Shown in pieces: positions 25,201-40,200 of a stretch of 64,000 bases of DNA; within the stretch, counting starts at the first letter, position 1; the number at the start of each line of letters is the position of its first letter. The stretch comes from Rostratula benghalensis (Eukaryota; Chordata; Aves; Charadriiformes; Rostratulidae). A model generated the notes under the pieces. It was not told the origin of the DNA. It ran no database searches and was given only the letters and a program-made list of their open reading frames with translations. The stretch is from positions 5,084,846 through 5,148,845 of the forward strand of contig VXAI01000013.1 in NCBI GenBank assembly GCA_013399305.1, written 5' to 3'. The translations under genes and the position numbers were made by a program.

Positions 25201-28200
25201 TCTTGACATAAGATCATTAGTAAGTTTCTTACAAAGAACTTACAGCTGTACTTACTGAAATGGAAATTGGAAATTTAAGATTAGTTCAGTGAACTTAGCT
25301 ACATAAGGCTACAATTCTGTGACATTGCTATAAGCTAATAAACTTTGTTTGCACACCGGTGAATTTAAGTGGCTTTTGCTCTCCACAGTGCATTGGTAAA
25401 TGCAATGCTTTGGATCTACAAGGAAGGAGCCCATACAAGCAGTGACAATTGTTAGTTGTAATAAATGTCACTTTACTGTGGTATCTCCATTTCCTTTTCT
25501 AAAACAGTAAACAGTGACCAGCCTATCAATGGATCAGAAAATACCAGGTTGGGAGGGACCTCAAAGATCACCTGGTCCAACCTGCTTTGGCAAAATCACG
25601 GTCTAGACAAGAAGGCCCACCACCCTGTCCAGCAGAGTCTTAAAAATGCCCAATGTTGCAGAATCTGCTACTTCCCTGGGAGATTATTCCTATGGCTAAT
25701 TGTTCTCACTGTGGAAAATTTTCCTCTTGTTTACCCAGGAGTAGCTGGTACCCATTACCTCTCATCTTTTCCATGTGACTGCCAGTAAAAAGGGTGTTTC
25801 TACTTCTTTGTAGCCACCCTTTAAATACTGGAACATGGTGATACCCCCCCCCCCCCACTTGGTTTGGGGAGAAAACTGACTCTAGTGGTGTGGAAAGTAA
25901 GCTGTATTAAACTTTACTATTAGCAGCAAAGATAATGTAGGCACACACAGCCCCCCAAAATAATGGATTTCTGTCTATAGCAGTGTAATACTTTTTTTTT
26001 TTTTTTCTTCTTTATTGGTAGTTCTGAAGGCTCTTTACAGAGGTAAAGGTTCGTATCTTCGTGTTACACATGAGGAAGTTGAGGCACTGGCGAGAAATAA
26101 ATGCTAACATCATGCAACAGGCTGTCACCAGAACTAAATTAAAAATAATAGTCTCCCACACATTCAGCTGATCCTTTCACTATCAGGTTTTACTTCTACT
26201 CTGAAAGGACTTTCAGTGTTGTATCCCTGGAATGAGCTTTGAATACAGTCAGGGATCATACAAGTCCTACATCTTCATGCAACATTTTTTCCCATAGTAG
26301 ATCTGCTTCTTGAGACTTATAGCTGGGAATAACTTTTTTTCATACTAGATTCAGTTGTTGGTTTGCAAAAAAAAGCAAGTTAAGCACAATTATGATTTTT
26401 TTTATATATATATTTGACTTGAATTATCATAACTGTTCTGTTAAAAGCTGAACTGCTGGAAGAGAAATTAAATGGTGTTGTGGCACAGTAAAAGTGTGTG
26501 TGTGGGGGTTGTATCTCTAAGTAACTTTATGTAAGTGGATTGAGTCTGCTTTACAGGACAAGGACGCAAGTTGTGTACACCATTGCGAGACCAGTTGCTG
26601 GCTATTATTCAAAGAGGTTTTACTTTTAATAGCCTTTTCTCAGATTTTTTACTATTTTGAAGGGGGTTCTTTGTTTTATGTTGGCATGAAATTAATGTTA
26701 TCTTATAAAAGAGGTTTTTTTTTTCTTTTAAGAACACAATGTAAGCTGTTTTATTTCAGTGTTCGTAAAATATCTGGTCAAAATTATTTATTATTTTCTG
26801 TCCTGAAGTGCAGAGATCACAAAAAATAAAGCGCACCTAAACCTTACCTCTGCAAAGCAAATATTTGGATTTTTTTATTTTAATTTTTTTATACTTGGAC
26901 CTGGAAGTACCAGTAGGTGCTAAATAGCATTTTCAAGGGCTCATTAATGGATATTCCAGAGCTGGGATAATCAAGGAATTCCTGAGGCTTATGTTTCACA
27001 GACTTAATTTAATCAATTCAACTGTTGTTCTAAAGACTTCCACTTGTGAATGTGATGATACACGTATCATTAAGTGAGTCTGTAAAGAACTATAGTAGAT
27101 CTATCTCTAAAAAAACAAACAAAAAAACCCCCCAAAATACCCACAAGCCAAACAACCCTGTTTTGTTTTTTATGGCTAGTAAGGGTCTGAATTCGAATAT
27201 GTTTTCTCAAATGGGTTTCATATGTTCAAAGCGTGTATGAGGATCTGCTTATAAGAACCTGCATTAAATATAAAACTAGTATGTAGCATCTGGAAAAATG
27301 CTGTGTAGAAAATGGAATGGTTGGTGAAGGCTGAAGAAAGAGGACCTTCGTGCATGAAAGCCATGGCTTGCTGCTAGAGGAGAAGAGAATGTTGTGTCAA
27401 AGCAGCTGGTTTCCCTTACAGCTGAATGGGCAGCAGAACAGAACAGAAGAGGTTCGAGCTCCAGTTTTATCCCACAGGTTGCTTGAAAAATCATAATTTT
27501 TGCCTTGAATCTGTATGGCTTGAAACATCCATCTGCAATTTCAGCACATGACTGTGAGCCATAGTTTTCAGAACCAATTAATCTACATATCTGTACAGTG
27601 CTCAGTTTGCTTAAGGATTATCCTAGTCTTGGGAGTCTTGGGTAATTTAAAATGCCTCATAATGGAAAGGTAGACATGAAATTTTCCTCTAAAAATTCCC
27701 TGAGCTTTAAAAAGGAAGAGTCTTATATGCTTTGATTGTGAGTGTCTTGGGAGCTTGGGGGTGGGAGGTGGGAACTGAAAGACAAAATGTCTTGTAGTGA
27801 GAATTTTTGCTCCGTTGCAGTAGGACAGCGGCAAATCTGTGGATGGCCTGTGCGCAGCACACTTCCATTTCTTCTGAAAAATATCTTCACGTAAAACTTT
27901 ACCAACAGAGCCCAAGTATCTGTGTTCTGTCGTGTGTCTGCTGCCTTCTGGCCAGCCAGGCTGTAAGCAGTGGGACGGAGCTGAGTAAGCTACTAATGAT
28001 GCTGTGCCGGTCAACAGGAAGTGACAGCATTCAGCCTGCTTCTCGCTGAAAACCCCAGGTTGGGGATGTCATCTGGGAAACAATCTGCTAAGCTGAGAGA
28101 GACCGGCTGGCAATACCATAATCTGGACCATGCTTGTGGTTACAGTTACATCATATCTCTGGAAGGCTGAAGTTTTGCCTGTGTTCTCTGAACTGAGGTG

Positions 28201-31200
28201 GTAGGATTTAAAAATATCTTTATTCTGTGCCTGATAAAAACCATGTCTCTCAATTAATCATGTGATGTTTAATTTGGTTTTATATGCTATGCTGTTTACC
28301 CACATCTTAATTGTTGGTCCTGTGTGTGTGATCCACAGTTGAGCAACAAGTGTTTGAAATTGAGTGGGCCAGCTCTAGCTGAACTGGGGTATTCTGGGAT
28401 GTACTGGAAATGTTAATGAACTTGCATCTGAAGACACCCAGAAAACATGTGAGCTGTTTGTAAGTGGCTGACCAAGGATTAAGAGTTGCTACACAACTGC
28501 AGGCTTAATTCTGGACAAGCACTTTTAATAGTTTGCACTTTTTAAACTAGTCCCTTATTTCAGCCCTTCCTTGTTGGAACATCACTTGGTGACAACTGCT
28601 CCCTTCTCCCCATCCATGAAAGATCTTCAGTGAGGCTGTTGCAGCTGACTGGTGTGCTAACCAGAACAATGCAGGGAAGATTAGTTTGGGTCTCTTGATC
28701 TCTTCAACGTTTCGAGCTGTCCTGTGTAGAACTATCTTTTAACTTAGATTAAGATCTGTTTCAGAAATGATAGGAAGTACACAAAGTGACCTTTTACTAT
28801 TTCAGAAAAATTTACTCTCTTTGTTCTCCCTTCAAATAAGAGAAAGGCAACATCTCTTAGGCAGTGGCTTTTTCTAGGTATCTAGGTGGAAAAACACTAA
28901 TTTCTTAGCATCTCTGCATAGTGCATCATCAGTGGGCAGTCACAGGAAATGAAACAACTGAACAGCAATATTTGAGCAAAAATTGAACACTGCTGGTGAT
29001 GATCACAAATAATTTCACAAGCAATAGAACTAGTGAGGCCTTGGTGTCTTCGGTTGAGTAATTTTTCGGCTGCACCAAACAAACCTTTTCTTGGGTGATT
29101 GGGTATTTAATAAAGGCTCTCATGTCAGTTCTTTCAAATAATGTGAAATCTTGCTTTAGTGTTCCTGTCTGTGGAGCAATCAGTTTGTCTTCTGAAAATA
29201 ATGTTCTGTAAATGGCATTAAAATCAGGAGATTGTTTCCAGCTGGTTAACTTGTTAAAATATGCCAGCAAACTTCTGAAGTTTCTGTATTTATTCTTCCT
29301 ATGGGAAACAAGTTTAAAATCCTGTCTGTAGCATCTGCAAGTAACTTTCTTTGCAATATACAATTGTCTTTAGAGATGAGATTATTAGTTATTAATTAAA
29401 ATATCTTTAACAGCTATAATAGCTTTAAAGATAGAAATAAATACAGTTTACCCAAATTGCAAATCAAGAAGTATCCACATCCCAAGTGAACAAACACTGT
29501 CACATATTGGACTCATTTGGGAAGATTCTGGAGGCAACCTGGTGCAAGGACATAAATTACAAGCCAGTCTGAGAGTTGCAAAATCTGGTTTGTAAAAACT
29601 ATTTTTATAGCAAAAATATTGTAGAGTCCTTGAAAAGTTTTTATCTACAGAAATGTGTGTGTGTCTATACTATCAAGACAGTATCATCAGACAATTTTAT
29701 TTCTTTTTTTTTTTTCATTCAAGATGCAGTAACCTTAAATAGCCTGAACCACTGTTCCTGAGGGGGAAAAAAAGGCTAAAAACACAGCCAGATGTATCTA
29801 TTTGTACTTATTCTTGTGTCATTTAGGATGATATAATCCTTGTGGTCCTTCAGATGATGTCAGGAAGAAGCAAAAGCAATTTGTGTTTAATGTCACTAGT
29901 CTTTTCTCTCTCCTTGTGCTGTTTCTTCCCATCTCCATTCTTTTCTGCAAATGTAATTACCAGTTGACACTTGTGAACACTTACTGAAACCTTTAAAATT
30001 TGGTGAAAGTGTTGATTTCTCTTCATATTTCTTGCTGTTTGGCCTCAATTGCACCTAAGCCCTTGCACTAGACACCCATGCTCAAGAGGGTTGAATTGCT
30101 ATGGAGGGCTAGTATATATTGTAGTATTCTGAACCTGATTAAACTCAAGTTTTCTAAGTTTCTGTCACAGTGCTAGGAAATATTTTTTGTCTACTCTAGC
30201 AAATGCCTCTGCTACTTATACTGTGGAAATTGTTAGGGAAGCATACTTGCATGTTGTTTATTTGGCCTAATTAGCTGGGGATCATCTGAATAGTGGCAGG
30301 CTTACTCAGTTCACGGTTGGAGGAGATTGCAGTGCGTGCCTTCGGTAGGATTGCATGGTGGTGAGAACATTCACCCTGGAAATGGGTTATCAGCCTTTCC
30401 TAGCAGGAAGGGAACACGCTGTTCCCACGTGGCAGGAGTTGTCTCCAATGCCAAGAAAATAGCTAGATTTTCTCTTGAAGTGGGACCACAGTGCAGAAGG
30501 GAAATCAAACTGCCAGAAGGAGTGAGCAGAGCTTGGTTGTGTAGAACACCAAAGGCCTTTCCATGAGAAGACGAGGAGGTTCTAGGGCCTGGTCCCTGCA
30601 GTAGGTTTTGTTTATGTTTCTGTATTAAGAGTGATGAGGTAAAATGCATAGCTGTTGAGCACTGCAGAAATGTTTTTGGAAACTCCATGTATCTATGACA
30701 CAAAAGGTTATTGAGAAAACCCATGAAGGTATTATCACTGTCAAAGTCCAATTTTATTTGTTTTGAATAACATGAATTTATTAAAGTATTGATATTTAAA
30801 CATGTAATGGCCTAAACATAAGCTTTTTTAATTTTTTTTAGATAAACTAAGATTTCAAGCAGTATTTCTGCTTGACTGGTCAGTGCTACATTTTGGGGTT
30901 GTTTTCTGCAGAATACTTGTAGTCTAGAGAAAGAAATGTCAGTCATTGAATTCTAATTGCCTAATTCTCTGTGGATTAGCCTTGATTTCTTAGTTAGCTA
31001 CCCATCCTTCTCGTTTCAGCTTCTTGTCTTTCTCATTCATGAGTCCTAAATAGTTTCTGTATCTCCTTCCATGACTCAGATAATGCTAGGCTGTTAGAGA
31101 CTGCCTTGGTACTGAAGCTTCCTGTCCTTGCTGTGGTCAAGATTAGAGTTATACCTCCCTAAGCCTTTTCCACAGTGAAGTGGTACTTGACATTAGCACG

Positions 31201-34200
31201 TGTCTGTTCCTGAACCCTTCTGTCTGAGGCAGACTATTACTTACCACTGTTTCAATGTCGATGAAGAGCTTTTTTTTCTTGAGCAGCCGTCCAATCTGCA
31301 GGCTGTCTTCCTGGTCAAAGAAGAAATGAGTGACCCAGGAGGACCCAGCATCACCTGGGCAGGCTTCAGCTGTAAGCTTTAGCCATAATAATGGTTGCCA
31401 CCATAGAATGGTCTTAACAAATTCCTGCCACAGCTACCTTATCGCCAACTGTAGTATTCATCAGGACAACTTTTCCAGATGCCTACGTTAAGGAAAATAT
31501 AATAGAAATATTGATGTCTATTCTTACAAGGTTTGGAATGCACACAACTATTCACCGTAGCTTGCTTTTTTACCACAGAAATGTTAAAGCAGCTAATTGC
31601 ATTCACGGTGACTTTAAGGCTGAAAGTCTCCAGACTGACTTTGTGAAGAAGCCCCAGGCATTATATCAGCATGGTATTTTTTTCAAGTGGTTACTGCTTG
31701 GAGGTAATTGCTACTCCTTGTATTCTTGCATTACAGGGCAAGGTGTTTTTTCCTCCCACCTTTATTGGGAAAACTGACTCTTAAAATTGGACAAAGATTG
31801 AAAGTTACTGCTGGTATGTCTTCAGTATGACTGTCAGCATGTAACAATAGAACCATTAGAAGAGTACTATAAATTTAGTTGTGTTTTTACAAGCACTGAA
31901 ACGAGTGTAATTAAGCACTGGAACAGGTTCCCCAGAGGTGATTTGCAGCTTTTAAATTTAACTGGACAGAACCTTGAGGAACTTGAACTCTAGGCCTTTA
32001 ATTATTCTTGCTGTGAGCAGGAGGTTGGGCTGGAAGACTTAACAGGGGTCACATCCAGCCAGTGTTATTTTATGAGCCTTTAGTCTGTGCACCACAAACA
32101 GTTGTCAGATGTACGTGAACACCACAAAAAAAACATCTGACAGGTCTTGAACTGCTTTCTATTCTGGTGTATGCTGAGGTGACTGGACATCCCCTTACAG
32201 CCTTAATCTTGCTGCTGCACTTTGTTGTGGCTTTTGGCCCACTATGCCTTAATGTCTGTCATCTTCTGTAATTTCTTAGTTTTTTGTTACAATTCATGTC
32301 AACCATAAGCAATCTAGTGCAATGGGTCTTTGTTGAAATGAGATCTGCCTCTGTATTGGCTTGCTTTGCTGGTTTGGAGTAACAGTGAGTGTACAGCAAG
32401 TCATTAACTTGACAGGCTGCTGCAGCAAATGTTCACACCAGAAGCCGATCAAAGCACACAGCTATCTGCTGCCCAGTTGGAAACTATCAGTGGCTGCTGT
32501 GATCACATTCTGCAGACGTGCAATGACTAGTTGTGGTCACCTTCTGCAGGAAGGAGGTGTTTTCACAGGCCTTTTGCTGATGCCGTGCATCCTGCAGTAT
32601 GTGGGTCCAGGGATGAGACCAGCTCTGCCAGTGAGGCAGCCAGCGAACAGCTGACAACACCAGACTGACTGCTTCAGAGCTCATCAGTTTGAGAGGTGTG
32701 ACAAGTCCCTGGAATCGATGGCATGTCCTCCAGCTGGAGACTGGCTGTGGAAAAAATAAAGAGGACCAGGGGGTGGGTGTGTGATTCTCATCTCTATGGC
32801 CCATCAGTAGTAGGTGGGCTACCTTATTTCTTTCCCCTGTGCACCTTTTCTAAATAGACAGGTATATAAACAAGACAAAGTCTTTACCAAAATCGTTCAC
32901 CAAACAGTGGTGCCAACCTCAAAATCATACTCCTGAAAATGCAGTAATAACTTTAAGTTTTAAGTAACAAATCAACTTACCATATCAGAAAAACTACACT
33001 AATTATATTGAGTATTTAAAGGTAGTTCTGTTCAATTCAGTCTCTGAAATCAGTGATGTGACCTCATGTAAAGAAATATTTACATAAAATTTTCAAGAAC
33101 ACGTATTTTTAAATGCAATATTTTCTTCAAGAATGCTGTGAGAAACTGAGCTGGATTGGCTCAAAATAGACAAATTGAGTGCTTATTCAGAAAATGTAGT
33201 AGAATACTCAAATGATGATATTTGTGTAAACTATCTCAGATGCTACAATTCTGGAAATAAAGTTGATCTTTTTTTAAAATTGATTTTATGTCACTAGTAT
33301 TCATAATGAATAACAGTAAGTTAATGATTCATGAGTTTTAGATTTTGCTGATAAGTTTGTACATTTCCAAGGCTGTGGATGATTAAATATTTTTGCCACA
33401 GGTCTTCCCGAAGCTGAATAGCAACACTGTGGCAACACTGCTCTGGATGATGAATATAAACTGTGGTTGAAGTAAAAAGAATTGGATTTTATTATCCTTG
33501 ATTCCCCCCCCCCCCGAAATACACCTTGTATTTTTTCCTATAGTGGAGTGACAGTGGAATTTGTAATTACATGATTTAACACGTGAAAACCTCATTGCAG
33601 TCTGTCAACACTAGGAATTTACACAACACTAATGAGTAAGTTAAAATGTAATTGGACTCTAACCTGGGTAGGCCTCAAAACACCACCTACTTTAGACTCT
33701 GAAATTGTTCTCTAACATGTAAATTAAGCTCTGTTTATAGGGCATCCAAGTGTACATTAAATCTATTATGATTATGCAGAATGAGGACACACTCTGTGTA
33801 ATATTATTCTGTCTACTGACGCGGTAGTTGCTGGTTCCAGGTTTCACACACAATCACCACGGAGTTACGACACTTACTGGTTTACCCAGGTAATCCAGTT
33901 GGTGCTTTTGCTACTAGATCCGATAGGAAGCAGATGCCTGTCTTCTATGCCTAGTATTTAAGTTGCTTAACTACCCCCTGCTTCTGTGGGTAGTCTTGTT
34001 AGGGGGAGGATAGTGGAGCTGGACTTATTTTGGAGAGGGCTTCTTGCACAGACAGTGGGACAGTTGCTGCGGTAGATAGTGATGCCTTCATTTCAAGTGT
34101 AGAATAGCCCATCTGCCATCTGTGCTCCTTTTTGTTGTCTGATGTACACAAGTTTAAAAATGAGATGGTACTGGAGAAATGAGAAAAAGGGTTGTTGGCA

Positions 34201-37200
34201 AAAGTTTTGAACAAAATCTGCCCAGTTTTTTCCAAAATTAAGTCTTTGCCTGTTGTAACATAAGGGGGAAAATGGCATCTCCTGCACCTACAGCTTTACA
34301 TCAGTAAAACATACATGGTGGTATGGCTAACTCAATAGTCCCTTTTTACTCATCCAGTTATAATTAAATTGTACATATTACTTTGTAGGTTAAAGGGAGA
34401 GTAGTTTTACTATACACTTAGTTGTAGAGCATTTGAGGAGGCAACCACCAAAGCTTTCTTTTCATCAGTTAGTCATGCTGTTATGTTTTTTTTCCTGTAT
34501 GTTACCAGAAAGATTTGTAGTCAAGTCTGCCAACTTTGAAAGAGGAGGTAGCAATGAGGAAGAGAATTGTACCTTGACTTGTGAAACTTAGGTCACAGTT
34601 CTCAGGCAAAGGTTACAAAGCTTCCCCAAGGAGCAGCTGTCAGTCTGGCTATATTACAGCAAAATAAAAGTTTTCTTTGATTTAAACAAAGGAATCCCAT
34701 GAAACATTATTCTTTTTGGTTATTTTAAACAAGTTGAAGAATGTGACATGGGTGATACTGATATTTAGTAGATAATCTTGTAATACAACAAGATATGTCT
34801 GCATTTTAGATGTCAGCTGTTTTTGCAAGTAGTCAGTGTTGATGAAAGCAAAGTAATGATTGGAAAGCAGGTGGGGAAAACCTGATAAGGAGCCCATTAC
34901 TCAGTATAGATATGGTCCCTCCAGGAGGGCCTTGGAACTGTAACAGATCTATGGAAGCATCTGCTTAATGTTCCACCATGAGAAGGGGAATAAAACTCCT
35001 TGACTTACAGAGAAAGAAATAGAAAACAAAACAGGAAAGAGTATTACTGCAGTCCTGTCTTTTAAAGTCTAACAAACTGGATTCACATAGCATAAGTCTC
35101 TTCCCCATTCCAAGAAGGCTGTAGTAGGCCTAGGTAAGATCCATCTGAGAGTAGCAAGGCTAATTTAAGTGTAGAATTATTCTTTTTTCCCCCTTGGCAC
35201 AAGAATAACCTGAAACTAGTATCATTTCCTAAATAGTAGAGAATTTACACAGGGTGAAGAAGTGAGACATGTATCTCTAAATGCATGTGCAGCGTGGAGA
35301 GGTGGATATGGAACCATTAACACCATCTCCTAGTATAAGAACAAGGAGAGGCAGTCAAAACAAACAGGTAGTAAAATTTTAGATACAAGTTGCTAACTAA
35401 TCAACACAGTGCGTAAGTGATCTGAGAAGTACAATCCTGCCTGGTGTTGTCAGGCCCAGAAGTTCACGTGGGTCTGAAGAGCAATTAGCTAAACTCACAA
35501 AGGAAAAACCCAGTAAGTGCTATAGAACACATATGGTGGCTCAGGGGAGCTTTGAGCTCCATCCTGACAGTTGCTGGAGGTATACTCCCATAGTAGAGTG
35601 GTGTACTTCTGTCTTTTTTACTTAGGGATCTGGTGCTGTTGGAAAGCAGATCATGGGCTAAAATAGCTTCTGGTCTGTCCCATTACAGAGCTTTTAAGCT
35701 TTACATCTTTATGACTCGGCTGCTAAGTAAATATTGTTCAGAGGCTCCAATTTTCATTCTCTCATTGGACTGCTGAGGTAGGACACATATATACTAGAAA
35801 TATGCTGAGGAACATTCCTAATGACTGAAGCAATCTGGTGTGGAACAATCTTAATCTCTTGCTAAAATCTCTCAGTTTGAAAACAGAATGATTTCAAGTT
35901 GCCAACTGGGAAGGAGCCTTGCTCATGTGAATTCTCAAACCGTGCCCAAGAATTTTAGGAGTTTGCAAGTTGGCATAGGCTAAAATCATGCCAGAGACCA
36001 TTTGAACAATTAAGCAATGTAGACAGTTTTGTTCAAATACTCAGGAGTTCTTCCAGGCACTGTGTAATTTACAGTTCTAGCTTGAGTGTTGCATTTGTAT
36101 CCAGTTTGAAGTACTGAACGGAAAGAAATGCAGTTGCACATTACTGGTCTGCCTGTTAGAGACAAAGTCTCTTTGATTTTTATGAACAAGCACAGAAAGT
36201 TTTGGTTGGGGTCTTGTACTGTCTAAATCTTGTGTAGCAGTGAAAATCTGGAGTGTAACACTCATTTGGGGTAGTTTGAACTTTACGGTGTTACCACTTG
36301 GGAAATCATTAAACTTGCTGCCTGGAAGCAGGAACAAATGAAGAGATGCTTTGATAAGAGATCAAACATAGAATTTATGATTTTTACCTTGGAAGTAACA
36401 GCTACCTTTTCTTTTTAGACTATGTCTTCAGCAGTTGTTCAGATATATGCAGCAGATCGCAATGCCATGTGGTCAAAGAAGTGCTGTGGTGTAGCTTGCC
36501 TTGTAAAGGACAATCCGCAGAGGTCCTATTTTATCAGAATATATGACATTAAGGTAAGCATCTTTTTTTTTTTTTTTTCTTTTTCAGACTCTTCAAGCTT
36601 GGTTGTATTCATTCTGTGTATTGAATTTAATTGAATGAGTGCAGGTTGTTGAAGCTACAGATTTATGGAAATTCTCAAGTAAACGTTAACGCTTTAAGCA
36701 GTGCAGCAAAGTGCTTATTAATAGGAGGTGCAAGTTTCTCAGGTATTCTAACTGTAAATTAGTTTATAGATGTCAGCTTTTATGGATGAAATAAGTATCA
36801 GGTACACTTATTTTTATATTTTTCTACAGCTCACAGAAGCTCTCATGAATCTGACTAGTCAAACTAAAAGTTAGCATAGTGTCACTGATACAGATAATTG
36901 TCAAAATTCTAGCAGGTGTCACTACTTTGTTATTACCAAAATAGATGCTGTTCTCTGTACAGGTGGAAGCGGTATTTTTGATTAGTGTTGGGGCACATGA
37001 AAACTGCAGGACAAGCAAATGGGTGTTTTTCCACTCCACATTATATACATTCATACTGAACATTCTTGTCCTGTTAGAGTATTTCACTCAAGACAGTGGG
37101 AACTAAGAGATGAAGTCTCTAAGAGGTGTTTTCATAACAAAAGTGATACTAAGAAGTGTAAGTCCTACTGACTGAGACTTTGGAAAGCTTCCCATTATCT

Positions 37201-40200
37201 CTGCAGCCATAACGGCTCGTTACCTGTCAATGCTCAGTGCCTGAAGTTTGTCAGATTTGTTCAGGTTTGCCAGTTAGTGCTTGCATTTGACTTTGTTTTG
37301 GTTACTTGACTATTAGACTTAGTGAGAAATCTCTTCTTAGGGTGCTGAACTATAATGCCATTCTTACATATTTATAAAACTTCCTGAAGAGGTGAGGTTT
37401 TTGTTCCCTCTAACTGTTTTCAAGTGAAGCCTGAGATAGTAACAGGAGATTGGAAGTCTCCTTTGTTGTTTTTTGCCCTTATGACTGTATTTCTGTCACT
37501 GTCACTGCTCCCAGCATCACTATTGCAGGATTGTAGAACTTGAAGGATGTTTTATGAAAGCATCCAGGAATTTGAACAGAACACATGACCTGATGGAATA
37601 GTCTTTCACAAGTTCCAGTATATTTTGATTTTGATTGAGCTCATTCATTTGGTTAATAGCAAGGTAGATGCTTAACAGCATGCACTTTTCACCTCTTAAT
37701 AGGTTCTATTGTGAAAGAAGCTAAAGTCTGCAATTTGTCCAAATTTCTCAAAATCTGTTTTTCTCTTTTCAGGATGGGAAATTATTGTGGGAGCAGGAGC
37801 TGTACAATAACTTTGTATATAATAGTCCTAGAGGATATTTTCATACCTTTGCTGGAGATGTGAGTCTCAACGTCTTTGAATAACTATTTTTAAATGCCTT
37901 TTATTTAAATAGTATATTCCTCTAATATAACTAAGGTTTTAATTTCATTTTGTAAATTATTTATAGAAGTACAATATTATCAGTGTTCCTTGAGGTTTTT
38001 TAAGCTTATTTGTAAAAGGTTGTTTGTTGTTGTTTTTGGTGGTTTTTTTTTAATCTCAACTAGAAAACTTAACTCATAGGATAGCAGCATAAAATGCAGT
38101 TCTATTTTCAACTCCCTTTAATGAATTTATGTTTTGGCTTGCAGATGATATTTGTGAAATACCATATATTCTTAAAGCACAATTTTTTCTCTCCCTATTT
38201 TGATTCAAAGCTACAAGATTTTGCCTAAAATTGTTAGCCATGATCTCTAGAAATCTGATTAGTAGACAGACATTCCTAACATAAAATGTTTCACTAAGAC
38301 AGGTCCAAATTTGCAGTGATGATTTTTTTCTGATTATACCTTCAGAAGGTGTAAGAAGACACTTAAGAAACCCTTTGAAACGTTTTCTTAGTCATGGGTG
38401 GGGGAATATTAATGTTTTTCAGACATGTCAAGTTGGTCTTAATTTTGCTAATGAAGAAGAAGCTAAACTATTCCGCAAAACAGTAACAGATTTACTTGGA
38501 CGACGACAGAGAAAATCTGGTAAATATTCAAATTAATCTTAAATTCAGGCTTGTTTATGTTATTCTGGGGGGAGGCAGGAAGCTACTTCTATGACTGAAA
38601 GCTACTGGAGGCACTACTGCCATATTTATTTTTAATAGTCGTTTTGTTAATAAAGTGTGCTTCTTTGTGCAATAATAATATTTTTCTGAAATAACTTGGT
38701 GTTTCTTGCTGTAAGTTTCCTTGTAAACTGAGACTACAAAGTTTAGGTGTTTGAAAATATAGATCAGAGGAAGCAAAAAAATGGTAAGCTGTCAGTGGGA
38801 AAACTAGAAATCTTTCTGTAAGCTGTTTTCACATTTGACTAAACCTTCTTTTAGCTCTGGGCTGTTTATAACCGATTTGTTTAAATTCAGCCCAAGTGGG
38901 TTGTAACAAAGATTTTACCATCTGGTGTGTTCAGTAGTTCATGTGAATGAATTTTTGGCATTGGTCCAGCATTTAGTAGAGAAATGTCTTCTATTCAAAA
39001 CCAGTGATCTTGGCAGAGGGCAAGAGGAGGAGACACAGTGTGCCTATACTGTCCTTAGCAGCGCAGGACAGCCTGAAGCACTGCATGCTTTTTGCCAGCT
39101 GCAAGATGCCTTGGGAAACGTGGTCAGTGTTTTAAAGGGAGCTTGGGGTTCCTACAGATCTTGTCTTGGGCCTTTTTCAGGGAGCCCATAAACAACTTGC
39201 CTGTTGGACAGCCATATGCTCATGAAGAGTAAGGCGATACAGAGCATGGGCTGGGAACACAGGGGTATGCTCAGGCTTGCTGTAAGCTGTAGCATTGACT
39301 TGTGTTCGAGGTACAGGTTGTGTTTTTGCAGGCTGTTCTGGGATTTAATTGCATTAGCAGTGCAGTGTAGACTGATGTAAAGGGAGGAAGCCATCATATG
39401 GAAGTGCCATCTGTGCAAAGTATTCTTGGGATCCTACATGATCTGTATGTATCCACTTGGATTTCATTCCGGTATGGTAACTCAGGTGTAGATCATTTGT
39501 TCTGGAAATTTAAATGGCTTCTTTAAGATTCCCTCTGCTCAGAATTAGAATAAGCTCAAAGAGTTTTATGAGAAGAGGTGGGGTCATTAAGAAGTGGTGT
39601 TAATAATATTTCTCACACTTGTTGTGGAAAAAGCAATTTTACTTTTCGCATCTCCTCTTCTTGAAGCTTCATTCCTACTGTGTGTCTAAACCACAGAGCT
39701 AACAGTGCACAGACTTGGAAGGGAATATGCATTATTGGCCATAGCAAACTTTGAAAATGGTGGTTCAATCAACCCCCCTGTTCACAGAAAAGGTTCACCT
39801 CTGTTTTTGCACACAGACTTGTGGTGTTTGTTGGTTGTTTGGTTGTTGTTTTTTGGTTTTGGGGTTTTTTTTTTCCACAGGACCACAGAAGTTTTTCTTC
39901 TTTACTCTTTGAGCTAATATCTTGGGGTTTGCTTCAAACTCATGTTGTAGGATTAGCTTACTCCATACATTGCCTTTGAGCAAGCAAACAACTCCCCCTC
40001 CCCAAACACAAGTTGAAGGCAACTTTAATATAAAAAAACTGAAACAAAAGACTCCCTTTTTTTTTTTTTCTTGTGAAGAGCTACAAAACAAGAATTGAAA
40101 CACTAACCATGAGATTCCTTAGTCGAGCCACCAGATGGAGTTCTGTATTTGTCACTGATGTGACTGTATCGAATTGTGATTCTGAAATGCTTGGCATTTG

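Larger units (their letters stand above)
10275..36418 (+). other. WASL: WASL intron 1 (26.1 kb)
   Basis: Donor GTGAGT, acceptor ttctttttag. The first 0.6 kb is still CpG island; the rest is AT-rich. I see no gene. Contents I can name are CR1 copies at 25531-25842 and 31912-32075, a MIR-like remnant near 26025-26215, a T17 run at 18579-18595, C13 at 25844-25856 and C12 at 33504-33515. ORFs of 60-145 codons in it have no recognisable domains. First introns of this length often hold enhancers, but none can be identified by eye. Confidence 0.9.

Noticed and set aside
27583..28014. 143-codon minus-strand ORF in intron 1
   Set aside because: No domain, chance-like composition and no promoter or splice signals; overlapped by other frames.
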